Shown: positions 28,401 to 40,400 of the stretch, one piece after another
Numbering within the stretch: position 1 is the stretch's first letter
Layout of the letters: each line of letters begins with the position of its first letter
Source: Ophioderma brevispina
Taxonomy: Eukaryota > Echinodermata > Ophiuroidea > Amphilepidida > Ophiodermatidae
NCBI GenBank assembly: GCA_023653785.1
Contig: JAMKCH010019846.1
Coordinates: forward strand, 25,138-89,137
Direction of reading: 5' to 3'
Length of the DNA stretch: 64,000 nucleotides
Position numbers and translations under genes: made by a program
Notes under the pieces: model-generated
Seen by the model: only the letters and a program-made list of their open reading frames with translations
What the model was told of the DNA's origin: nothing
The model's database searches: none

Positions 28401-31400
28401 CTAATGCATAATTGTAAGCCTAGTCAATACTGCGCTAATCTTGATGGTTAACCATTAAACGGCAGATTTTGTTGATATATTGGGAATGGAAGGGTTGAAC
28501 GTCGCCCGAAAAGGCTATTGACACGATCATCGGCTGTGAGGAAGTGAATCATGTTGGAAGCGATAGGCGTACTGTGAGTGTGCTCTTTGAGATATTGGTC
28601 CAAAAATCTGCTCCAGAACCATATGGTAAAGGAAAACTATGGGCCTCTCTCGCTTTCAAGGACCATATGGTCCTGGAGCGATGATCTGGAAATCGGGTCA
28701 TTAGAGAGAATAAATAATTGATCAAATAGTTCAAGTTCAAGTATTCATCATACACAACAACAAAACATTAAAGGCATGTTCGATCAATAAAATTATACGA
28801 AAGTGTAGATAAGGCCACCACAAAAAACGTAAAGCGTGAAGCGTGGGATTGGTCCTTATTAAATAACAAACAATAAACAACTACAACCAATACAACATAA
28901 GATAGGACGTGAGTACTTGATTGAAGAACAAATTTATTATCAGAAGTAGGGTTGAAATGGGACTATAGATACCAAAGGACGAAGGTAAACATTGAAATGG
29001 AAACATTAATATATCATGAAAATAGTGAGTTGAGCCATGTGATGGTTTTTTTTTTACTATCACATCGCTTGTTGAAAAAACCTGGTGAACCATGATATGA
29101 AAACAAATACCGTACTGACCCAAAAAGCATTACGTGCAACAGAAAAGATACATCGTACCCGGTCAAACCCTGACTGTTCCGCTTCACTCGGGTTCGCCTC
29201 TGATATAGAAAAGACAACATTTGCCCCCATGATATACCTCTCAATATCACACTCCGGGCATTGTCAATATTTGTATATATATTGCCATGTACTAATACAT
29301 AAGCCTTTTAAAAGAGTGAAGATAGATAAGGTACGAACTTGAAAACATAATATGGAAAAGTAATATGCAATTATCTAAAAATACTTTTATTACAGAGAAC
29401 CATTGTATGTTAAGATATAGGTATATAGCATTAAACAAAAAATATATTAAATTAGAAAAAAATACACACAAACAATACTCAAGCCACAGACAAAACGGGA
29501 CAAGACGTCGAACATAAAAGAAAAAAATCCACAGAACAAAACCAAGAGGGACGGGGGAAATTATGACAGCAGCTTAGGTAGAACAACGCACAGTTCAAAT
29601 GAATCCTAAAAAGTGGCTATATGGAGGATGAAGGCTATAAGCCCATGATGGATGAAAACCAAGTTGGCAGAGGCATATTGTTGGACAAAAATGCGTTTAA
29701 TGTCTTCGTGAAGGTGCAAGAGAGTGACTGTTTTTTATCTCTGATTCATGGTCGTTCCAGATAAAAAGTGCCGCCCTGCGTTTTGATGGTTTTTCAGCCA
29801 ATTTGGTTGTTTGTGGGGTCAATGTGTAGATGATGTGTTGGCGGAGTTTTGTAGGAGTGAAACTTGGCATGGTTTTAAAAAATTGTCTGCAATAGGTCGA
29901 GGAAGTAAATTGTTGTGGAAATTATTCATGAGATACCAAGCTGTGTAATAGTATGTGTCATGAACTTTAAGTGTATGTAAGGAATGAAATAGGGGTCTGT
30001 ATGTGCAAGCCAAGGAATTTGTACAGCTGCGAGATGGCCCTTTTTTTGGACAAGAGGGAAACAGGGAATTTAAACTCGAGTTGTTTTTATCCGCCCCTAC
30101 AATTGCACAGTAACTTAAGATAGGTAATATGGAAAGTGTTATACAGAGTATGGAGGGATTGCTGAGGCAGGTAGGAACATCTCTTCCGCAATGATACGTT
30201 GGTACTTCGAGTTATCTTAGTATGTGTGTTGTATGTGAATTCCAAGATAGGTTATCAGCAATTAGAATACCAAGAAATTTGGTGGTATGGTATTGACTTT
30301 ATTAATTGATGATTGTCAAGTGAATATTTAAAACTCAAGTCTCTGTGTTGGACTCCTGTGTATTTCTAAATATCATGAAATAGTTTTTGTAATGTTTAAA
30401 GAAGGTTAATTTAGTTTTAAAACCAGTTCGAAATTTGGATTGATTAACTCTTTGTTTAGTACGGATTCAAGCGTCTTGGGGTCCTTGTGAGACAGCAAAA
30501 TATTGGTATCATCGCCAAAAAGGATATAAAATGGAGGATTTGGAGCATAGAGGAAGATCATTTATGTAAAGTAGTAAAAAAAGTAGAGGACCCAAGATAG
30601 ACCTTGGGAACTCCAAAGTTATCGTTAAAGTTGATTGGGGAAGCTTTTACCATTGAACACAACATATTGGCTTCTGTGGGACAGGATAGTTGGAGATCCA
30701 TTGGTTGGCAATGGCCGAAGAAATGGGAATTGAATTTATTGATGAGGGAATGGATGGAATGATTTAAGGGGGGTCGAAGGCCTTGCTCAAGTCGAGGAAA
30801 ATGCCAACTTGATGTAGGTTTGTTATCAAGGTCCTCGGTGATGTTGGAATAAAAATTAGTTAATGGCCATATGAGTGGTTCTATTAGGGCCGGGAGGCCA
30901 ATTGGTTGGAAACAAAGGATGTCGTGTTTAGTGATGAAGGAAAAAAGACTATTGTACATGATTTTTCAAGAACCTTCGGAGATGAGGATAACAAGGAAAT
31001 AGGCCTATAATTGTTAAGGAAAAAGCAGTCACCCAGCTTAAAGATAGGGTCACCTTGCAACTTTTAATGATTGGGGACGATACAGATCCGTAGGAAGCAG
31101 TGAAAATGTGAACAAATATGTTCTGTATTCCAGGAATAAATAGGTTTAAGGAGATTGGAACTTATATGTCATGACGGTGGTATTTGCTAACTTTTAGATG
31201 TGTGCACAATTTAATAATTCTCATCTGGGAGGTTGGTTAGGTTAAAGGAAAAGCACGACCTGAATGTGTTGAAGTTAAAATATGGTACCCAGGAACCTGG
31301 AGCATAATAAAAAGGAGAATATTTGAATATGCTCCGGGAGCATATTTGATACACAATGATCCAGGCCTGAGCATATATGGCAAATATGCTCCTGGAGCAG

Positions 31401-34400
31401 TGGATAAATATTCTAAATCAATATGCTCCAGGACCATATTTGCCTATGGTAATGAGCATGTGCAAAAAATTTGACGTCTTAGAATATTTATCCAGATTAC
31501 CATAGGTCAACCACACGATCAACGTGTCAATAATATCCTCCGCCCCGGAAATTGCTATTGACATGATCATCATGTCAATATCATAAGTCACCTGAAATGG
31601 CTATTGACACGACATGTGTCAATAACGTCGACCCGAAATGGCTATCCTCGGCCATTGAGAATACAATGAAAACATTATGGCCTTTCATCCGATTAACAAA
31701 TCGATACTACTTACGGGTTAAATCGTAGACGATCACAACACGCACCTTTTAATATGTTTTAAAATTTGTATTTCTTCCTAAATCATTCGCTTTAACTAAA
31801 TCGTTAACCATATGGATTAGTGAATATTAGCACTTTTGTAGACCCATGTTGACAAATCACGAAGAAATTTCATTAGCCTATTAATAGCATTTCAAATTCA
31901 ATTGTCATAGGTAGGCATGCAGTGGAATGTATGTGTCAAATTTAAAAAATGGTTACTATTTAAATAAGTAAAAGAGTTTTAGACTTTTCCACTGCATATT
32001 TTCATAACTGTTTTTCACCTTGGTCCCAAATCTGTCGTAAAAGTTGTGAAATGGCAGGAAATTCAAAATCAGGGTTATTTGTATAAATAATACCTTGGTT
32101 GATATTGTCTCCTAGTTCCTTAGAGCATCTCTAAAAACTTGTAACAGTGGGAGAGATAATTATTCTTCCTTCTCCTTTTAAATATAAGTTTTGCGCAACA
32201 TTAAAATATGTGGTAGTGTCTGTGCCAACAGTCAGAAGGGGATTGGGCTTTGCATTTGACAGTGGGTGACTCTAATCACTAGAATATGTGGTATTGTTGG
32301 GTGAGTCCATCTGTAGCATTGCTTAATGTTTAAAGCGAGCATGTTGGGCATACAAAGTATAGTCTGAAACAATGATTGACATTTCAGAATTGCGTCGTAA
32401 GTAAGTATAGTGTGATTCTGGATCTTAGGGGCATATAAGAACTACAGGCATTAAATTTTCTGCTAAAAGGACACTTCTTTGAAATAGATGGCCATGCATT
32501 AGTATTACCCACCTGTGTCCAGAAAAATCTGTATTGGGCTATCTTTTTAAAGTCCATTCATGAGTGATTGTCAATTCTTTTCCTGATCAATTAATATTTA
32601 TTCTTATTAGATTATTAGAAGAGCACGACAGAATTGTCTACCAAGATAGCTATGTAGATCAAAACGCAGGAAGAAAGAGGATGTGAGAAATGGGGAAGAT
32701 GAATCATATTAACGTAGGATTAAGTAGAGTGAAGCAGAAGAAGAGATGGAAGAAATTGTGAGAGAGATTACCCTTCCCTGACATAAATCTCCAGAGAGAA
32801 GACTGCAAAATCCATTTCTCATCACTCAAGCCAAAAACTGGGTAAGATCACACATTTCATTGTATAACCTTTAGCATTTTAGCTCATCACTTTCAAGGCT
32901 TTCAGAGTTGTGTGGTTGATCACAAGGACTTAAAAATTACACTAAATTTGTAAGTAATAATAGTGCTAGGCTATTAGGCCATAAAAAAAATTGTTTGGCG
33001 TACCCGACCGCCCTCAAAAACCTGCCGACTTTTTTTTTTTTTTTTTCAATTTCTCCACCAAAAAAAAAAAAGAAATACCTTCCGCCCGACCAATATTTTT
33101 TCCACCAGTGCTATTTTTTTTCTCTTAACCAACGTGAAATTTGAAATGTGAATGTTTTTCGATTTGGGAAAAAAGAAGACTTCATAGTGTTTTTTATTAT
33201 TTCACATCACAACATACGCTACGGCATGGCCTTCTCTGTATGCCGCACGCGTTCTATGTGGTTCCCCTACGCGAAAGGAATTTGCATTCTTGTTGAAAAT
33301 GGCAGCGCCCAGAATCGACATCGACGAGTTTGCTTGGCATGCATTTTCTGTTGCATTGCAGGCGAAATGCTGGTATCATAGTCCTAATTTTGTCCAGGGA
33401 AACTGATGTTGCAAGAGAGATGCAGGGATTTTCCATGGAAAATTAATACGGAGCTTACCTCGTGTTTTGTTCGGTGCAGCCCAAACGGGTGAGTGACGAC
33501 GTTTTCTGATGGTGCTTTGAGAGAAGCGCTGCAAGGATATTGTGTACTTCAGTACAGATACAGTCGTTGCACATTTCAACCATTATTGTTCATTTCACTT
33601 TTAACAACACCAAAAAAAAGATCCGACCGACCCTGATTTTTTTCTTACGTTACCGCCGAAACACCATTTTTTATGCCTAGTCTTGCATGCCCATTGGTTG
33701 CCATGTCCCATGTGCGTCCGAATGTGGGTCCAACAATGATATAATCTTCCCACTTCCTCATTTGTCTACCCTGTCTGTGTTTACCACTGTTTTCCTTTCC
33801 AGAGAATTTGGTTTGGTCATCTGAAACATTGCCAAACTAAGACATTGGCGACAGAGACACAAACACTGAAAACTTTGAAATTATTAACCTAACTGCAATG
33901 GTGAGTGTCACCTCACAGGAGATTGACTAAGCCCTAATCCTCTGCAATATAAGTGACCAAAATATGTCTGCTAACAATTTGCAAATCCACTAATTTGTGT
34001 TTGGTATATCTGCCCTTTTTTTCAGGACATATTCCAATCAGCATTACCAAGTAGCCAGCCAACCAGGAGAAATCCCTTCACGAAGTCTGGTTCCATCTGG
34101 AGTGACAATCATCGCCCAACTTGCTCCAAGTAAAGGACCAGTGTCTTTGATAACATAAGAAGGTATCACCAGAACAAAAATCCAGGACCAGTAAGCGTAT
34201 ATTTTTTCATTCTTATTGTAAGTGATACGCAGATTGATCATACCATTTACCTTTTAGAGGATCAAAGATAAACAATGGAGCCATTCTTAGAAATTGTCTG
34301 ATGAAATTTATATCAGTGAAAAAAACTCACCACTTTAGAGTTTTTTTTGGTTGTTTGAAGACGATTTCTTCTTATCACAAGCCATTGCATTGATTACATT

Positions 34401-37400
34401 TACCCCAGTGGTTCAAATTATGCTGTATTTCTTGATAAATATTCCCTTTAAACCTGGCCGTTCCATGTTCATTGTAGACTGGGTAAACACTGATCAATAA
34501 TCAATAAGTCCTTTCCCAATTTTTACTATGCATGTGTTCGACTTTTTTGGTGGCAAGTATAAAACCCACTTCCGGTGCGCTGTGATCCATGTATACCTTG
34601 AATGGCTCCCTTCCCACAGGTGGATTGTCTGCAAATACACATCTGCTATGTCACTGTGATGGTGAAGAACCACTTGCCAGCTTTCGACGGGAATGTGAAA
34701 TGCTGGTATAGTTTCCAGTTATCTTGCTCAAATTTGAATTTATTCGCTACAACAGGTCGTCTGCTCTGACCTGGCTCAGTGCACTTTCCGATATTCATTC
34801 TGAACCGTAAGTCAATTTCATTCACTGGACCACACCGACCGACCTGCGCGTGCGATTTCTGAACTCGGAAGGTATTTTGAACATTACATTACAGAGATGG
34901 TTTCACCTTTTGGTCTCATTGATCACAATTTTTTCCTTTTGTTTTTGTCTCTACTACGTGCTCTGATAGTGACGTTGTAGTTCATGTTTACCACCTCATA
35001 TGTAGCCTGCGTATGCAATGGTCGTATGCGTCAACTTGGCCGTGTTACACAAAAAGCATTTCATGGCTGCAGTGACGAACGCCGAAAGTTGGTCAAAATT
35101 CATGTCAATTTCAGGTCCAGGTCGCATAGAATCTTTAAATGATTTAATTTTTTTTAGTATTAGTTAGCAGAATGAGAAATTACGAACATTAACAGGGTGT
35201 ATCATAGTATTTTGTGGGGTTATGGACATGTTGTTTAGCGCGAGCGTCCTACCAAAAATACTACAAGGTGAACCCCTAATTAATATATTAGAGTGAACAT
35301 GTTTTTTGCTGTTTTTTGATAGTGTGGGTAATTTTTGACCAAACCCAATTGTGTTTTCATTCCTTGTTACACAAAAGAATCTGAGAAAATCCCTCCAATG
35401 CCACCAGCAAGAAGGGCAAGATTCATGCGACTTTATTTAAGTCAAAGGGCAAGCAGCAATCCCTGTTGAATGGCCACGCTGAAAAGAGTTGGCAAATCTA
35501 AACCAATACAAATGGCCACCCGAAAAAGATGTTAAACAGACACAAGGTGGTGCTGCAAATAAAAAGTGAGTGTGCTAGGTCATTGTTTGACAGTCTTCCT
35601 TGTTGTTCATCTCATGCTTTCCTGATCATACAGACTGTCCCATAAGTTTGTACTTATCACTTGGACAATTTTTTGGAGGATAAGAGTTAGTGATGTTGTT
35701 TTTCAAGCTATTTCAAATCTTTTATATAATTTCCTAATTTTGCTGAGGAAAATGTCGCTATATAATAGGCATCATGTGGTCAGTGGATTGATTTCCATAA
35801 CGTTGTGGGTTCGAGCCTCGCTTCGGCCAACAGGTTGTTCCCTTGCGAGGTAAGCTTTACCTCAATTACTCTATATAAGGGGTACCCTGCATTATTCCTT
35901 GCTGGGAGGTAACAGACTTGGACCCACTAACCCCTCCACTGCAGATAAAGAAGTGTTCCTTACGGATTCTCTAACAAAATAGGTGCTTTTGTATTTCTCT
36001 TACCGCGCATGTCCGACTTTTGGGCAGGTAGAGAATAAACCACTTCCAGTGGCATGGCGATCTGTCCAACTTTGAATGGGCGCCCCCTCCCCCTTCCTGG
36101 GTAGAATGATTGTCTGGCAATGCACACTGCTATTCACTGTGATGGTGAAGACCACTTTGCAAAGTTGGTGCCAGGATTTAACATCGGGGTATGTTGTACA
36201 GTTTAAGCTCTGGCTATTTGAGTTATTCGCTACACGGGTCGTCTGCTTTGACCTGGTTCAAATGCACTTTCCGATACTCAAACCTGAACCGGAAGCCAAT
36301 TCCACTTGCCTATCCAACCTGAACTACGATGCGATTTTTCTGACTCGATAGGGCTTATTGGTCACTTTATGTTGGGACCATATTCCACAAAGATACAAAT
36401 AAGATCATTAAATATTTGTTTTTTCTATCTTTCATGAATATATTCTTTTTCATTTCTTGGTTTAACTTTAAAAAGTGAAGCTGAGGCCTAAGGCGAGGCT
36501 ACCTGCTGGGTACCTGCCATTGCATGAGCTTGAACTGACCATCTAAGACCAAGGAAATCCCGAGAAGTTCACTCCACTTAAAATACATTCTTTTCCTCGG
36601 CAAGTAAATGACGGCTGAAGTCTTCCTTACCGAATTGACAGCATAGCATTTTTTTTCCTACACAGCTCACCCTAGAGTTCCATCAATCAATGGCATGTCA
36701 TGGCATTGAAATCACTGCGGGAATCACCGCGGCGTGATTTCCTTCTTACAACACTCCACGAACACTGACAGAACATAGTTGTTTCTTCCAACATTCTTAA
36801 TATCCGTCCTATTCGATGAAATGTGTTAGTTGATCTCGTTTACGAACAAAATGCTGATTTGTGAATGGTTTTTCACCACTGTTATTGCAAACAGCGGCGC
36901 AGCCAGGTTTGTTGCTACGACTTTAACAGCCAAAGGTGGAAGTAGCCATCATCACTACTACCGTAATTGGTGTTCTTTGTCGAGGCATAACTAATACGAA
37001 CGTACACATACGTTGAGAAAATACAAGAAAGAGTCCTTTGCATTATCATGCATAACGTCCAACATCGTATTGACCACTGCGAAGACCCGATAAAGGGAAC
37101 TAATAACACGGGTAATCAAGGCTAGAGGGAAATAGAACGCCTATTTTCCCTCTGACGTCATAAGGAAAATAGGGCGTCTATTTTCCTCTTCTCTCTCCTT
37201 TGCTCTCTTTCCCGTAATATAAACTATTTTGTGGTCGTGACGCACTTTTAACCATCAATGAACAGAATATATTCATGAGGATATAATAACAAATTTGACC
37301 TCTATTTGCGCTTTAAATCCTGTAAATATATTGGAATCCACACAAATTTAAAGGGGTAAAAAAAATATTGGGAATCCCAAACAGCTTTCCTGAAACCTCA

Positions 37401-40400
37401 AAAATAATTCCAACACATTTCCTCATTGTTTTGGTTAAACTGGAATTTCATTTCAGAGGCAAATCAATTGTTTTTAATCCCCCCTGGGCTTGAAAAGCTA
37501 GGTGGTATTGCGAGGGTGCGAATTTCCATAATGTGTATGTATGTGTGGTGTGTTCCAGTTTGTTGGTTTTTGATTAGGTTAGGTTTTGGTTTGGTTTTTC
37601 GTTTTTTTGCATCTCCTTTGAAAGTTTAAGTCGATTTACCAGACTTGGGGTTAAGTGCAATAGGGGTTCCTTTCATATGTGGGGAATGATGTCAAAGGTC
37701 ATGGACAAAGGTGAAAGGTCATCTGGAGGTCATGTATCCCAACTGCCATCTTTGCCAGGGGGAGTTACTCAAGTTTGACCTTTCAGTATTTTTATATATA
37801 AACAGATTCAAAGATTCTCACTCTTGAAATTCCATACATTTTTACCTGTTGGATGTTGATTATTTCCGGTTGGATATAAAATTCATGCGAGCCTTGGAAG
37901 TGAAATTAGCTCTACAAGGGTATGAATTCTCAAATGACATGGCCCCATGGTAAGCCAGAAAAAAAACAAGTTTGTCTCAGAAGAATCGCGCGCATTATGT
38001 TTAACATTGGTTTGACCTGCATATTTTTTTTTTTTTTAGTTTTTAACTCATTTTAAAACTTTGATTTTGTAAAAAATTTTACTTTTTTTAAAAAAAAATG
38101 AAATATTTGGGCCAAAACATTGAAAAAAGTGGGCCAAAATGCATAAAAAAAAATGCATTTTGCATTAGCCATTTTTCACATTTCTTCTGTCTTCTTTCTT
38201 CTGAGACAAACTTGTTTTTTGTTGGCCTAACCTGAATGCTAAGTGAACATTGGTTTTATTATTACCTTACATGCCTGCTTCAAAATTTTCCTGCAGGAAT
38301 TGGCTTTTAAAGTAGCACTTATATTAGCGAACTGCAATCTTCTGAAATAGGGTTGTATTCTTTGATTCACAATCTAAGACCACCTTCAGCATTTCAACTT
38401 CTGGTGTGAGTAAGAAACAGGGCAATCTTAGAAGAGGAGAATCCAGACCTAGAAAGTGGTGATGTGATCAAGGTGCTACTCCAAAATGGAGAACATTGTC
38501 TCGGAAGAAAAGAAGTAGGAAGCCAATGCTACTTGCCATTCATATATTGCCTCATATCTGAGCCGAAATTTGTCACGTTCAGTGTGGTCCTGTGGTACTC
38601 TTCTGTCACACCCAGAGTGACTATGGTTGACCACCAATCTCTCCACCTACAAGAAATTTTCTTGTGAGGAACCCGACAAGGCGACACCATGCATACTGGA
38701 CGGTGGTCCTTTGAGGTACATAACATATCAGGTTTGCAAACCCCTGTGGTCCCAACATTAACTGGGAGATTCCCCATATTTGATGCACTGAATCAACTCA
38801 TACTGTGTGGTGTCATGGGGTGGTTACGTCAGAGTACCGCCGCCCACGGGTAGCTACTTCAAGTTTTTCTACTACGTCATTAACTTCATATTTGTTAGAG
38901 CTTTTTGGCAAATCCTAATTTCACACTATAATGAATGGCATTTACAGTACATCTGTATACATATATGACAAATTTTTTTAAGCTCCCTATCAGAAGAAAT
39001 TCCATTCCTATTTTAGTGGAAAATGCCTATTTTGCTGACTTGTAGAGTTTATTACATTGGTGTGATGCCATAATAGGTATGTTTGGTCTTTATTGGTATC
39101 AATGGAAAGAGGAGACCATAGCTATCCACTAGTAAATCAAAGCTAAGGCATTGGGTGCTTTATAACACTTTCCTTCCTCGAGGTAGGGGTGTCACCCCAT
39201 CCCCCTTGATAAACTGTGTTACAAAAAAGGCTAAGTAAGACCACAATCAAATTTAATTTGTTCATCACAAATCATCACTCAAACAATGAAATCCAAGATA
39301 TGAAATTGCAAGTAGCAAAATAAAAATGGAATTTGCTCAATAGAAATCCGATTATAATTATATATAGGATATAATTGAATTGACAGGGTTACTGATGTGA
39401 GCAGATGGGGGGTGTTTGCCTTTGAAATGCTATCTTGCACAACAGGTTAATCGACCTCCTTGGAAATGTATTCTCACGCAGGTTTTGTTGTGACTAAACT
39501 TAGGGAAGGTGATTTGATAAGTGGCAAATCCATTGCCTCTTGTCTCTTGAGGTCCAGATTTAATCCCCTGGGAGGGCTGAGACTGAGCATGAATTTAGTT
39601 GTCTCATCCATTCTTAATCTCACAGTTTTCTCTAGGTATATGCTCTGGTTTCCTCTAATATCAAACTTCTTCACATAAATCTGTTCTGGTATTCCTGGTT
39701 AATCATCCAAGAGGTGCTGAGTGCCTAACAGCCAACTGCACAGCACCTCGGATCACCACTTGGGTGGACATGGTGTGCATTATAAAGAGAGCTTTTCACA
39801 CCCAACAAGAACGATTAAATTCACTATCGATCGCCATCTCAAAAGACCCCGGGGGCCACTTGTATTCAAAGGTGGATATGATGCGTGAACAAGAAAACGC
39901 TTAAAAACGGTGTCTTTTTTTTAACAGGTGATGTACGTGCGTACATTGATTAGGGTGTCAAAAACAGCAAAATGTGGAAAAAGGTGTTTTTTTCTTATTA
40001 AACCCTGAAATTGTGATGTATGTGTTTAGGGTATGTGATACTCAAATTAGGCAGAGGTAAAAAAAGATCACAAATTTTGTAAAACAAAGCAAGATAATGG
40101 TACATTAACGACACAATGCATTGCTTACTTGTTTATAGTAGCAAAAAGTCACAAAAATACTTGTTTAGGGTATGTTTTTTAGTCAGTGGAAATACTTGTT
40201 TAGGGTGCATTTTGTAAGTCCATGTTCACGCATCATATCCACCTTTGAATACAATGTGCTTGCACAATAACACCTTACAATTTACATGTAGTTTTTCAAC
40301 TGAAAAAAATCCTGCTACTTGCATCCTGGTAAACAATACTACCTGTATTGGGGCCGGGTTGTTGGTGGCAAAACCGTCACCGCCATCGGTTTTCTAAGGA

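Noticed and set aside
35777..35828. Functional tRNA gene
   Set aside because: A and B boxes are good, but acceptor and anticodon stems could not be completed by eye, so SINE is the safer call.
36076..36351. 91-codon ORF
   Set aside because: Wholly inside a dispersed repeat whose other copy does not keep the frame.
9276..38515. WDHD1 as a processed or decayed pseudogene
   Set aside because: Introns are present, most exons are perfect, splice phases agree throughout, and the last exon is intact. Local assembly error explains the damage better.
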